Shown here: positions 15,529 through 24,193 of the stretch, piece by piece
Position numbering within the stretch: position 1 is the stretch's first letter
Layout of the letters: each line of letters begins with the position of its first letter
Assembly (NCBI RefSeq): GCF_009709575.1
Contig: NZ_WIXO01000001.1
Coordinates: forward strand, 2,916,001 to 2,980,000
Length of the DNA: 64,000 nucleotides
Direction of reading: 5' to 3'
Source of the DNA: Streptomyces taklimakanensis
Lineage (GTDB): Bacteria; Actinomycetota; Actinomycetes; Streptomycetales; Streptomycetaceae
Notes under the pieces: generated by a model
Databases searched by the model: none
The model's input: the letters and a program-made list of their open reading frames with translations, nothing else
Told to the model about the DNA's origin: nothing
Program-made: the position numbers and the translations under genes

Positions 15529-17538
15529 ATGGAAGAGCCGCGTCGCCTCGGCGGCCGGTACGAGCTGGGCTCGGTGCTCGGCCGAGGCGGTATGGCCGAG
15601 GTCCACCTCGCCCACGACACCCGCCTGGGACGCACCGTCGCGGTGAAGACGCTCCGGGTGGACCTCGCCCGGGACCCCACGTTCCAGGCCCGCTTCCGCC
15701 GTGAGGCCCAGTCGGCGGCCTCGCTCAACCACCCGGCGATCGTCGCCGTCTACGACACCGGCGAGGACTACGTCGACGGTGTCTCCATTCCGTACATCGT
15801 CATGGAGTACGTCGACGGCTCGACCCTGCGCGAGCTGCTGCACTCGGGGCGCAAACTGCTGCCCGAGCGCTCCCTGGAGATGTGCGTCGGCATCCTCCAG
15901 GCCCTGGAGTACTCCCACCGCAACGGCATCGTCCACCGGGACATCAAGCCCGCGAACGTCATGCTGACGCGCACGGGCCAGGTCAAGGTGATGGACTTCG
16001 GCATCGCCCGTGCCATGGGCGACTCCGGCATGACCATGACCCAGACCGCGGCCGTCATCGGCACCGCCCAGTACCTCTCCCCGGAGCAGGCCAAGGGCGA
16101 GACGGTGGACGCCCGTTCCGACCTGTACTCCACCGGCTGCCTGCTGTACGAGCTGCTGACGGTGCGGCCGCCGTTCGTCGGGGACTCCCCCGTCGCGGTC
16201 GCCTACCAGCACGTGCGGGAGGAACCACAGCCACCGAGTTCCTTCGACCCCGAGATCACGCCGGAGATGGACGCCATCGTCCTCAAGGCGCTGGTCAAGG
16301 ACCCCGACTACCGCTACCAGTCCGCCGACGAGATGCGTGCCGACATCGAGGCCGCCCTCGACGGCCAGCCCGTCGGCGCCGCGGCGGCGATGGGCGCGGC
16401 GTCCTACGGTCCCGGCGGCGGTTACCACCCCGACGACCAGCCGACCACCGCGCTGCGCGCGGCGTCCCCGGCGTCCGCCCAGACGTCCATGCTGCCGCCG
16501 ATGCGCGAGGACGACGGCGGCTACGGCTACGACGACCGGCCCGACAGACGCCGCGGCGGCGGTGGCCGCAACCCGCTCTCCACGATCCTGCTGGTGCTGG
16601 GCGGCATCCTCGTCCTGGTCGGAGCGGCCTTCATCGGCAAGGTGCTCCTCAGCCCCAACGACAGCAACCCGTCCGTACCCGGTCTCGCCGGCTACACCTT
16701 CGAGGAGGCCCAGCAACGGGCCGCCAACTCCAGACTCGAGGTCGTCAAGGGAGAGAGCGAGTTCTGCGAGGAGAAGAAGGACACCGTCTGCCGGACCGAG
16801 CCGGGCGAGGGCCAGGAGGTCGAGGAGGGTGAGACGATCACCCTGATCATGTCCAAGGGCCCCAGCGAGATCGACGTCCCGGACGTCAAGGGCGACAACG
16901 CCGACGAAGCCGAGCGGGAGCTGCGGGAGGCCGGGTTCGAGGTCGAGCGCGAGACCGAGGTCTCGGACCAGCCGGCCGGCACGGTCATCGAGCAGGACCC
17001 GGCGGGCGGCAGCACGGCCAAGCCCGAGTCCACGGTCACCATCACCGTGGCCCGGGAGGACCCGCGGCCGACCGTGCCGCCCGTGGTCGGGCAGGACTTC
17101 GAGACGGCCAAGCAGCACCTGCAGGGCGTGGGCTTCACCAACATCGAGCGGGCCGAGCAGGAGAGCGACCAGCCCCCGAACACGGTCCTGAAGCAGGACC
17201 CGCCCGGGGGGCAGAAGGCCGAGGCGGACGCCCCCATCACCCTGATCGTGGCCAAGGCGCCCCCGGAGGAACAGGTCGCCGTTCCGCCCATCCAGCCGGG
17301 CCAGCCGCTCAAGGACGCCCGCAAGACGCTGGAGGACGCCGGCTTCAACGTCGCCGTGGGCGAGGGGCCCGACGACCCCAACGCCATCGTCCTCAGCACC
17401 GACCCGCCGGCCGGCACCCAGCTCAAGAAGGGCGACACGGTCACCGTGAAGACCTTCGGCGGCGGCAACGGGAACAACGGGAACGGCGGCGGCCCCGGCG
17501 GCTTCTTCGACGGGCTCGGCCGGGAACGGGACGACTGA
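15529..17538 (+). CDS. pknB: PASTA-domain Ser/Thr protein kinase PknB
   Basis: 669 aa. Kinase domain (~10-275): GRGGMAEV glycine loop, VAVKTL lysine, HRDIKPANVML catalytic loop, MDFGIARA, and an activation loop rich in Thr before GTAQYLSPEQA. Linker, one transmembrane helix (~348-372), then four PASTA repeats (~383-645) that bind muropeptides or lipid II outside. The first PASTA has two Cys about ten residues apart (EFCEEKKDTVC), unusual in this family and perhaps a disulfide. A Gly/Asn-rich tail ends the protein. A 130-bp gap separates it from pbpA, so it may have an extra promoter. Confidence 0.96.
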   Translation: MEEPRRLGGRYELGSVLGRGGMAEVHLAHDTRLGRTVAVKTLRVDLARDPTFQARFRREAQSAASLNHPAIVAVYDTGEDYVDGVSIPYIVMEYVDGSTLRELLHSGRKLLPERSLEMCVGILQALEYSHRNGIVHRDIKPANVMLTRTGQVKVMDFGIARAMGDSGMTMTQTAAVIGTAQYLSPEQAKGETVDARSDLYSTGCLLYELLTVRPPFVGDSPVAVAYQHVREEPQPPSSFDPEITPEMDAIVLKALVKDPDYRYQSADEMRADIEAALDGQPVGAAAAMGAASYGPGGGYHPDDQPTTALRAASPASAQTSMLPPMREDDGGYGYDDRPDRRRGGGGRNPLSTILLVLGGILVLVGAAFIGKVLLSPNDSNPSVPGLAGYTFEEAQQRAANSRLEVVKGESEFCEEKKDTVCRTEPGEGQEVEEGETITLIMSKGPSEIDVPDVKGDNADEAERELREAGFEVERETEVSDQPAGTVIEQDPAGGSTAKPESTVTITVAREDPRPTVPPVVGQDFETAKQHLQGVGFTNIERAEQESDQPPNTVLKQDPPGGQKAEADAPITLIVAKAPPEEQVAVPPIQPGQPLKDARKTLEDAGFNVAVGEGPDDPNAIVLSTDPPAGTQLKKGDTVTVKTFGGGNGNNGNGGGPGGFFDGLGRERDD

Positions 17539-17592
17539 CCGGAGCGGAACGACCGACCCGCCCCCGGAGGGGCGACGGGGAGGACCGGGAGA

Positions 17593-17637
17593 GCCACGAG
17601 GCCCCGGCCGGTGGGAAACCGGCCGGGGCCCCGTGGC
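17593..17637. terminator. Bidirectional terminator between pknB and srtE2
   Basis: A 13-bp perfect GC stem closes on a GGGA-type loop (centre ~17615) and is extended by GCCACG/CGTGGC across a mismatch. It lies 55 bp after pknB and 77 bp after the convergent sortase gene. Confidence 0.8.
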
Positions 17638-17713
17638 GTGCGCCTCGGTTCGCGGGGCGCGCCTCGCGCTCGCGCCACGGCCGGGCCGCGCGGGGCGCGG
17701 CCGTGGCGTACCG

Positions 17714-18511
17714 TCAGCGGATCTCCCGCGGCGGGGTGCGCCGCTCGTCCACCTTCTCGGTGCGCACCAGCTCGCCCCAGACGATGTAGCGGTAGTCGGA
17801 GGTGAAGACCGGGGTGCAGGTGGTCAGGGTGATGTACTTCCCCTTCTCCTTCTTCCCCGACTCCTTCGGGACGTCCGCCAGCACCGCCACGTTGTACTTG
17901 GACGTCTTCGGCAGGGTCGCGTAGACCTTGTACACGTACCAGGTGTCCTCGGTCTCCACGACGATCGGGTCGCCCTCCTCGACCTTGTGGATGTCGTGGA
18001 ACTTGGCGCCGTGCCCGTCGCGGTGCGCGGCCAGCGAGAAGTTGCCGTCGCCCTCCCAGGGGGGAGTGGCCTCCATCGGTTCGGTGTAGTAACCGGCGAC
18101 GCCCTTGTTCAGCTCCTCGGTTTCGGTGCCCTTCTTTATCAGCACCTCGTCGCCCATCGACGGGACGTGCAGGAAGCCCACACCGTCCCCGGCGCCGTAC
18201 TCCTTGGGCTCCCCCGCGTCCTTCGGGTCGTCCCGGGCCCAGTTCTCGCGCACCTCGGCGCTGTCCCGCTCGGCCTCGCGGTTGGCGACCACGTTCGTCC
18301 ACCACAGCGAGTAGGCGACGAAGAGTCCCAACAGCACACCGGCGGTGATCAGCAGTTCGCCGACCACCCCGACGACGGCGGCCACCCGGCCGCGTCCCCG
18401 ACGCCCTCGGCGTCCCCGGCGTCCGCTCCCGTTTCCGCGTTCGCGGCCGGGGGCACGGTGCGGATCCGCCCCCGCGTCGTTTTCCTCGTCGTTCACTGAC
18501 ACCCGGCGCAC
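17714..18511 (-). CDS. srtE2: Class E sortase (short paralogue)
   Basis: 265 aa from GTG at 18511, where GGAGGGAA is correctly spaced; in-frame GTGs at 18502 and 18496 are alternatives. Basic N-terminus, one signal-anchor helix (~50-72) with the LWWTN that class E sortases share, then the sortase barrel: HRDGHG (catalytic His), TLTTCTP (catalytic Cys, ~231) and the Arg in SDYRYIVWGEL. Class E sortases attach LAxTG proteins, in Streptomyces the chaplins, to the wall. It lies 35 nt downstream of a second sortase. No LAxTG substrate is seen in the window. Confidence 0.9.
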   Translation of the reverse strand: MRRVSVNDEENDAGADPHRAPGRERGNGSGRRGRRGRRGRGRVAAVVGVVGELLITAGVLLGLFVAYSLWWTNVVANREAERDSAEVRENWARDDPKDAGEPKEYGAGDGVGFLHVPSMGDEVLIKKGTETEELNKGVAGYYTEPMEATPPWEGDGNFSLAAHRDGHGAKFHDIHKVEEGDPIVVETEDTWYVYKVYATLPKTSKYNVAVLADVPKESGKKEKGKYITLTTCTPVFTSDYRYIVWGELVRTEKVDERRTPPREIR

Positions 18512-18546
18512 CGTCCGCTTCCCTCCGCAGTTCCCTCCCGCGCAGG

Positions 18547-19848
18547 CTATCGGACCAGCGCGTCCGGCTTCCCCTCGTTCCGCGGGTGCTCCTCGGCCAG
18601 TTCTCCCCACACGATCAGCCGGTACTCGGAGGTGAACTCGGGGGTGCAGGTGGTCAGCGTGATGTACCGGCCGGGCTCGGTGAAACCGGAGCCCGGGGGC
18701 ACCGGTCCGATGACGTCGACGTTGGAGGGCGGGGTGGAGTCGAGACGGCTCGTCACCTCGTAGACGTAGTAGGTGTCCCGCGTCTCCACCACGATCGGGT
18801 CGCCGGGGTCGAGCTTGTTGATGTACCGGAACGGCTCGCCGTGGGTGTTGCGGTGTCCGGCCACCGCGAAGTTGCCCTTCTCGTCCCAGGGCATCGCCGT
18901 CTTCAGCGGCTCCTCGCCGTAGTGGCCGACCATGCCGCGGTCGAGGACGCCGTCCTCGTCGACGCCCTCCGCGACGGGCACCTTCACGTCCAGGCGGGGG
19001 ATGTGCATGATCGCGAATCCCTCGCCGGGCGAGAAGACACCGGGGTCGCGGTCGCGGTCACGCTCCTCCTCGTCCCCCCACTGCTGTTCGAGCTTCTTGG
19101 TCTCGTTGCCCACGTGGCGGTCGGCCAGGACGTTCGTCCACCACAGCTGGTACGACACGAACAGCAGCATCACCACACCGAGGGTGATGAACACCTCACC
19201 GGCGACGCGGCTGGCTATCACCGCCGGGCTCTCCCGGGCGGCGCGCTGGGCCCGGCGCCGGGCGGCTCGGCCGCCGATCGGGGGCGACGGGTTCCGCTCC
19301 TCGGGCTCGTGGGGCTCGTAGGGCTCCTCGGGCTCGTCCCGTGTCCGCCGTACCCGCCGCAGCGCCATCGTCTCGTCGGCCCGCCCGGCACGGTCCGCCG
19401 GCTCCCCTCCCACCTGCCACAGCGTCACCGTTCCGTCGTCGACGGGGACAGGGGCCGGAGTCGGGGCAGGGACAGGAGTCGGGGCAGGGACAGGGGCCGG
19501 GGAGGTGACGGCCGGGCCCGGCGCCGCGTACGCCGTCCCGTCGGGCACGGCCCCGTACTGCGGCGGGACGGGCCCGTACGGCGGCGTGTACGCCTCCGGG
19601 TACGGTTCCGGCCCAGGCGCCCGGAGTCCCGCGTCAGGGCCCGGCAGCGGGTCGTTCAACGGGTCGGCGAGCCGTCCGACCGCGGCCTCGAAGGCCTGCT
19701 GCTCGGCGTACTCGGTCGGGTCGGCGTACACATCGTACGACGCGCCGTGACCGTCGTACTCGGCGTACGGGGCGGCGGGTGGCGGGCCGGCGCGGTGGCG
19801 CCCGGCGGACGGACCGCCCCAGGTGCCCTCCGGCCGCAGGGCCGTCAC
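18547..19848 (-). CDS. srtE1: Class E sortase (long paralogue)
   Basis: 433 aa. A ~210-residue cytoplasmic N-terminus rich in Pro, Tyr and Glu, with a PAPTPVPAPTP repeat, precedes the signal-anchor helix (~217-240, FVSYQLWWTN). The sortase domain has HRNTHG, TLTTCTP (Cys ~399) and the Arg of SEYRLIVWGEL. It overlaps the pabA stop by GTGA, an unusual coupling of an envelope enzyme to folate or tryptophan synthesis. The two sortases are about half identical through the catalytic core. By order, it corresponds to SrtE1 of S. coelicolor (from memory). Confidence 0.9.
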   Translation of the reverse strand: MTALRPEGTWGGPSAGRHRAGPPPAAPYAEYDGHGASYDVYADPTEYAEQQAFEAAVGRLADPLNDPLPGPDAGLRAPGPEPYPEAYTPPYGPVPPQYGAVPDGTAYAAPGPAVTSPAPVPAPTPVPAPTPAPVPVDDGTVTLWQVGGEPADRAGRADETMALRRVRRTRDEPEEPYEPHEPEERNPSPPIGGRAARRRAQRAARESPAVIASRVAGEVFITLGVVMLLFVSYQLWWTNVLADRHVGNETKKLEQQWGDEEERDRDRDPGVFSPGEGFAIMHIPRLDVKVPVAEGVDEDGVLDRGMVGHYGEEPLKTAMPWDEKGNFAVAGHRNTHGEPFRYINKLDPGDPIVVETRDTYYVYEVTSRLDSTPPSNVDVIGPVPPGSGFTEPGRYITLTTCTPEFTSEYRLIVWGELAEEHPRNEGKPDALVR

Positions 19849-20477
19849 GCCCCTACCACGGGGGCCAGCCCCCGCGAACGCTCCACGGCTCCGGTGTCAC
19901 CGCAGCGCACCAGCCAGTTGGCGAGCATCAGGTGACCCCACTCGGTGAGCACCGACTCGGGGTGGAACTGCACGCCCTCCACCGGCAGCTCGCGGTGGCG
20001 CAGGCCCATCACGACGCCGCTCTCCGTCCACGCCGTGACCTCCAGTTCGGCGGGCACGGTGGCGGGCTCGACGGCGAGCGAGTGGTAACGGGTGGCGGTG
20101 AAGGGGGAGGGCAGCCCGGCGAAGACGCCGCCGTTCTCGTGGGTGACCGACGAGGTCTTGCCGTGCAGCAGTTCCGGCGCCCGGTCCACCACACCGCCGT
20201 ACGCCACCGCCATGGACTGCATCCCCAGGCAGACGCCGAAGACGGGCAGGCCGGTCGCGGCGCAGTGCCGGACCATGTCGACGCAGACCCCGGCCTCCTC
20301 GGGCGTGCCCGGTCCGGGGGAGAGGAGCACCCCGTCGAAGCGTTCCCCGTCGGCGTGCTCGAGACCGACCTCGTCGTTGCGGAGCACCTCGCACTCGGCG
20401 CCGAGCTGGTGGAGGTACTGGACGAGGTTGAAGACGAAGCTGTCGTAGTTGTCGACGACCAGGACGCGCGCGCTCAT
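19845..20477 (-). CDS. pabA: Aminodeoxychorismate/anthranilate synthase glutaminase subunit
   Basis: 210 aa class I glutamine amidotransferase. Motifs: VVDNYDSFVFNLVQYL at the N-terminus, LSPGPGTP oxyanion region, GVCLGMQ with the nucleophile Cys (~83), and VQFHPESVLTEWG with the catalytic His and Glu. It supplies ammonia to PabB or TrpE; the partner is not in the window, so whether folate or tryptophan is served cannot be told (TrpG/PabA can be shared). Coupled at both ends: ATGA with the 59-aa membrane protein upstream and GTGA with srtE1 downstream. Confidence 0.93.
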   Translation of the reverse strand: MSARVLVVDNYDSFVFNLVQYLHQLGAECEVLRNDEVGLEHADGERFDGVLLSPGPGTPEEAGVCVDMVRHCAATGLPVFGVCLGMQSMAVAYGGVVDRAPELLHGKTSSVTHENGGVFAGLPSPFTATRYHSLAVEPATVPAELEVTAWTESGVVMGLRHRELPVEGVQFHPESVLTEWGHLMLANWLVRCGDTGAVERSRGLAPVVGA

Positions 20478-20653
20478 CCGTTCCGCTCCGTTCCGCCCTC
20501 GTCGAGCGTCCCGTCCCCGAACGGCAGCAGCGGCTCAGCCCAGGGGAAGACGTACTGGAAGAGCACGAAGACAACCACCATGGCCAGCACGAGCGACAGC
20601 AGTGCCCGTACGAGCGTGTTGCCCGGCAGATGCCGCCAGATCCAGCCGTACAT
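20474..20653 (-). CDS. Small single-pass membrane protein (59 aa)
   Basis: 59 aa from ATG at 20653, preceded by AGGGACGG. One central transmembrane helix (~13-36, VRALLSLVLAMVVVFVLFQYVF) with a positively charged N-terminus (WIWRHLPGNTLVR) and an acidic C-terminus (DGTLDEGGTERN), so N-in/C-out is likely. It overlaps the pabA start by ATGA. I do not recognise a characterised family; position at the head of the pabA-sortase unit suggests it may be a small partner of the sortases. Confidence 0.7.
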   Translation of the reverse strand: MYGWIWRHLPGNTLVRALLSLVLAMVVVFVLFQYVFPWAEPLLPFGDGTLDEGGTERNG

Positions 20654-20791
20654 GCCGTGTAGCCGTCCCTTCTGTTCTCTCGCGCACCCCAGACTACGGG
20701 TAGGCGGGTGTGTCGGGGGACGCAAGCGGAGCAATCGCGGAGCGATGCGCGGAGTTCCGCGCGGAGCCCCCCGCGGGGCGGGGGACGTCCC

Positions 20792-21559
20792 TCAGTCCTC
20801 GGCGGGCTCCGCGTGGTGCAGGTCGACCGTCCCCGAGTAGCCGGGGAGCGTCACCTCGTCGTGCTCCTCCACCGACCAGCCCAGGCCGTAGGCGTCGACG
20901 TACTCGCGGTAGTTCCGCACGGCCGGGGCCTCCTCCAGCGCCTCGTGCAACGCGTCGGTGTCGCCGACGGCGGTGATGGTGTACGGCGGGGAGTACAGCC
21001 GGCCCTGGAGGATCAGGGTGTTGCCGACGCAGCGCACCGCGCTGGTCGAGATCAGCCGCTGGTCCATGACCTTGATGCCCCGGGCGCCACCGGCCCACAG
21101 GGCGTTGACCACGGCCTGGAGGTCCTGCTGGTGGACGACGAGGTCGTCGGGCTGGGGCTCGGGGATGCCGGGCATCCGGGCGGTGGCGTCGGGCGGGGCG
21201 TCGTCGAGGGTGACGCTGAGGCCGGCCCCGGACAGCTCGCGGGTTCCCGCGGTCCTCTCCACTTCCTCGTGGGCACGCCGCTCGGCCTCGGTGCTCCCGC
21301 TGTCGCGTCGGGCGAGGTCGTCGACCTCCCGGCGCAGTCCGGCCACGGAGGATTCCAGCGCCTGGTTGGACCGGTTGCGCTCCTGGACCAGATCGGACAG
21401 GCGCAGCATGGAGTCGTCGCTGCGCAGGTCGGTACCCTGGGCGGTGTTGAAGCTGGCCCAGAAGAGGAAGCCGGCCAGGGCGAAGATGCCGGCGGTCGCG
21501 AGCCGGAGGGGTCGGAGGTGCCGGAGGTGCCGGAGGTGCCGAAGGCGGGAATTGGTCAC
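20792..21559 (-). CDS. DUF881 family exported protein
   Basis: 255 aa from GTG at 21559 behind GGAAGGAG; GTG at 21583 is also in frame but without a ribosome site. A basic N-terminus contains the tripeptide repeat HLRHLRHLR, then a signal-anchor helix (~22-42), a coiled-coil stretch (~55-95) and the DUF881 domain (~105-250: GAGLSVTLDDA, WAGGARGIKVMDQRLI, CVGNTLILQG, SPPYTITAVGD). DUF881 genes sit beside crgA, pknB and sortases at many actinomycete origins and are thought to act in division or wall growth; the function is unknown. Confidence 0.88.
   Translation of the reverse strand: MTNSRLRHLRHLRHLRPLRLATAGIFALAGFLFWASFNTAQGTDLRSDDSMLRLSDLVQERNRSNQALESSVAGLRREVDDLARRDSGSTEAERRAHEEVERTAGTRELSGAGLSVTLDDAPPDATARMPGIPEPQPDDLVVHQQDLQAVVNALWAGGARGIKVMDQRLISTSAVRCVGNTLILQGRLYSPPYTITAVGDTDALHEALEEAPAVRNYREYVDAYGLGWSVEEHDEVTLPGYSGTVDLHHAEPAED
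21513..21539. repeat. Three tandem 9-bp repeats inside the DUF881 gene
   Basis: Three exact copies of CGGAGGTGC in a row, with a degenerate fourth copy after them and related bases before, encode HLR tripeptides on the minus strand. They lie in the basic cytoplasmic tail before the membrane helix. Such a run can change copy number by slippage without a frameshift. Confidence 0.8.
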
Positions 21560-21724
21560 CTTACCCTTGTCTCCTTCCAGCACGCGGAGGTACTACGCTA
21601 ACGGAACCAAGCAGCGTCTCCTCCTCGGCACCCCCTCCGGATCGAAGTCCGGACGTCGCCGGGGCCGGATCGTCAGGAACAGCAGCCAGCGCGGTCACGC
21701 AGCGCATCGACAGGAGAGTCCCTC

Positions 21725-21982
21725 GTGCCGAAGTCACGGATCCGCAAGAAGGACGATTTCACGCCGCCGCCGGCGAAGCAGAGCACGAACATCAGCCTCA
21801 CCTCCGGGCGTAGCTGGGTCGCGCCGTTGATGTTGGCGCTGTTCCTGATCGGCCTCGCCTGGATCGTCGTCTTCTACGTGACGACGGGCGACCTGCCGCT
21901 CAAGTCGATCGGCAACTGGAACATCGTGGTGGGCTTCGGCTTCATCGCGGCGGGGTTCGTCGTCTCCACCCAGTGGAAGTAG
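21725..21982 (+). CDS. crgA: Cell division protein CrgA
   Basis: 85 aa from GTG behind CAGGAGAG. Starts with [15 protein letters not shown], the typical CrgA head, followed by two transmembrane helices (~31-52 and ~64-82) and the ending STQWK. CrgA is a small membrane protein that coordinates FtsZ-ring and septal PBPs; in Streptomyces it delays septation in aerial hyphae. Divergent from DUF881, and followed by an unusual DnaA-box-containing gap. Confidence 0.95.
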   Translation: MPKSRIRKKDDFTPPPAKQSTNISLTSGRSWVAPLMLALFLIGLAWIVVFYVTTGDLPLKSIGNWNIVVGFGFIAAGFVVSTQWK

Positions 21983-22353
21983 CCGCGGCCCACTCGCCGA
22001 AGACGCGGTGTGACGCGTTATCCACAGGTCTTCCACAGCCCTGGGAAAACTTACGAAGATCTGTGGATAACTTTTCCGGCTTGGCTTTCGTTATGACTGG
22101 TGCCCCGCACCAGACCCACCGGCAAACCCCCGTCTTCCTGGGGAAACGCACGAGTGTGCGACGTGGGACGTGCGTCACGGCTCTGCCCACACCATGCACA
22201 AGATCCGTCACCTGCTGTGGATAACCTCTGGTCACGGCTTCTGTTCGCTGCTCCACGCCGGCCCTGCGGCCGGCCCGACGGACCGCCGTCCCGGCGCCTC
22301 GCCCGAGCCCGCTGCTCCCGCCCTCGACGGGGCGGCGGGCGAGGCGGAGGCCG
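21983..22353. promoter_or_regulatory. DnaA-box cluster between crgA and the rhomboid gene
   Basis: A 371-bp gap between convergent genes has no coding frame. It holds three exact TTATCCACA boxes: 22018-22026 (+), 22062-22070 (-) and 22216-22224 (-). A weaker TCTTCCACA is at 22029-22037. Between the first three lies a locally AT-rich stretch (about 22045-22105). This is ~18 kb from oriC and has better-matching boxes than oriC itself. It could titrate DnaA or modulate initiation; that role is inferred from comparable clusters reported in Streptomyces. Confidence 0.65.
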
Positions 22354-23250
22354 TCAGCCGACCAACTGCGCGGTGCGCACCACGCACACCACGACGACCA
22401 CCAGCAGCACCGCCGCCACGGTGCCGTACTGGACCAGCGCCCGCCTCCGGCGCGGTGCGTGCACCATCGCGTAGGCCACGACCGCTCCGACCACCAGGCC
22501 GCCGACGTGCGCCTGCCAGGAGATGCCGCCCATGGCGAACGTGAAGATCAGGTTGATCACCAGCAGCGCCAGGATCGGACGCATGTCCTGGTTCATGCGC
22601 CGCATCAGCACGGCCGTCGCGCCGAAGAGGCCGAAGATCGCTCCGGAGGCCCCCAGCGACCCCTGGGCGGGCGACTCGACCAGGTACACCAGCGCGCTGC
22701 CGCCCAGCGCGGACAGCAGGTACAGCGCCAGGTAGCGCAGCCTTCCCAGGGCCGCCTCCAGCGGCGGGCCGAGCCACCACAGGGCCAACATGTTGAACCC
22801 GATGTGCCAGATCTCCCAGTGGAGGAAGGCCGAGGTCAGCACGCGGTACCACTCGCCGTCCGCGACCCCGACCACCTCGCCGGCGACCGGGTCGTAGGCG
22901 TAGCCCAGCATCGTCAGCTCGTTGACCAGCGAGCGGTCGCCGTAGGCGTGCACCAGCACGAAGAGCGCCAGGTTGATTCCCAGCAGCACCTTGGTGACCA
23001 GCCGCGGATCGGACGTGACCGTGCCGCCCGCCAGGGTGCGCGGGCGGGAGGCGCCCGGCGCGTGCCCCGTGCCGGAGCCTTCGCGCACGCACTGGGGGCA
23101 CTGGTAGCCGACGGACGCCGGGATCATGCACTCGGGGCAGATCGGCCGCTCGCACCGGGTGCAGGAGATGCCCGTCTCCCTCTCCGGGTGCCGGTAGCAG
23201 TACCTCGCCGCCGGGCCCGGCCCGTCCTGCCGGTCCTGTCGGTCCTCCAT
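22354..23250 (-). CDS. Rhomboid family intramembrane serine protease with N-terminal zinc-finger
   Basis: 298 aa from ATG at 23250 behind GAGGGG. The N-terminus has a B-box-like zinc site: CYRHPE, CTRCERPICPEC, CPQC. Six or seven transmembrane helices follow, with the rhomboid signatures HIGFNMLALWWLGPPLE (L1 loop), GASGAIFGLFGA (nucleophile Ser) and AHVGGLVVGAVVAY (catalytic His). Cuts single-pass membrane proteins inside the bilayer; substrates unknown. The zinc-finger plus rhomboid combination is common in actinomycetes. Convergent with crgA across the DnaA-box gap. Confidence 0.92.
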   Translation of the reverse strand: MEDRQDRQDGPGPAARYCYRHPERETGISCTRCERPICPECMIPASVGYQCPQCVREGSGTGHAPGASRPRTLAGGTVTSDPRLVTKVLLGINLALFVLVHAYGDRSLVNELTMLGYAYDPVAGEVVGVADGEWYRVLTSAFLHWEIWHIGFNMLALWWLGPPLEAALGRLRYLALYLLSALGGSALVYLVESPAQGSLGASGAIFGLFGATAVLMRRMNQDMRPILALLVINLIFTFAMGGISWQAHVGGLVVGAVVAYAMVHAPRRRRALVQYGTVAAVLLVVVVVCVVRTAQLVG

Positions 23251-23455
23251 CGCCACCCCTCGGCCCCCTCGTACACGAAACAACGGGCACGTCCGCCCCT
23301 GCGGCTCGTACCCCGCCGGGAACGTCGTCCCACCTCCTCCTACGGGCAGGGCGGACGACGGGTTCCCGAAGCGGGCACCGTCGGCGCCCGCCCCGGACCG
23401 CGTCGTGCGCCGAGGACGTCCGGAACGCCCTCGGCGCGCCACGCGCTCGCGCGGC

Positions 23456-23983
23456 TCAGCGGCGCTCGACGACGACCGACTCGATCACGACGTCCTGGAC
23501 CGGCCGGTCCGTGCGCGGGCTGGTCCGCGTGGTGGCGATGGAGTCCACCACCTTCCGGCTCTCCTGGTCGGCGACCTCGCCGAAGATGGTGTGCTTGCCC
23601 GTCAGCCAGGCGGTCGGGGCGACGGTGATGAAGAACTGGGAACCGTTGGTGCCCGGACCGGCGTTGGCCATCGCCAGCAGGTACGGCTTGTCGAAGGCCA
23701 GGTCGGGGTGGAACTCGTCCCCGAACTCGTAGCCCGGACCGCCGGTGCCGTTGCCCAGCGGGTCACCGCCCTGGATCATGAAGCCTTCGATCACGCGGTG
23801 GAAGACCGTGCCGTCGTACAGCCTGTCGGTCGACTTCTTCCCGGTGGCCGGGTGGACCCACTCGCGCTTGCCCTCGGCGAGCTCGACGAAGTTCTTGACC
23901 GTCTTCGGCGCGTGGTCCGGGAAGAGCCGGATGGCGATGTCGCCGCGGGTGGTCTTCAAGGTGGCGTACAGCTGCTCGGCCAC
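23456..23983 (-). CDS. ppiA: Cyclophilin-type peptidyl-prolyl cis-trans isomerase
   Basis: 175 aa from GTG with GGAAGG upstream. Single cyclophilin domain: TVKNFVELAEG, DGTVFHRVIEGFMIQGGDP (catalytic Arg), MANAGPGTNGSQFFIT, and HTIFGEV. There is no signal peptide, so it acts in the cytoplasm. Equivalent to ppiA beside crgA in M. tuberculosis. A 205-bp gap separates it from the rhomboid gene downstream. Confidence 0.95.
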   Translation of the reverse strand: MAEQLYATLKTTRGDIAIRLFPDHAPKTVKNFVELAEGKREWVHPATGKKSTDRLYDGTVFHRVIEGFMIQGGDPLGNGTGGPGYEFGDEFHPDLAFDKPYLLAMANAGPGTNGSQFFITVAPTAWLTGKHTIFGEVADQESRKVVDSIATTRTSPRTDRPVQDVVIESVVVERR

Positions 23984-24193
23984 GATCTACCTTCCATCTG
24001 CCTGTTCGGAACCCTCCGATCCTCGCACAGCCCGACACGCCCCGTCGGCGACGCCGCTTCCACGCCCTTGCTCCCTCCGGTTCCGCTATAGCCCGGATGC
24101 CCGTTGGGGCATGCCTCGCCGCTGTTGTGAAGGCATGATCTTCGGCATGGGTGGAAGGCGGAAGACACACGCCACCGATGAAGAGGAGATCCC

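Noticed and set aside
19438..19500. Apparent repeat array in the long sortase gene
   Set aside because: It is the codon repeat for a PAPTPVPAPTP linker, not CRISPR or a mobile element.
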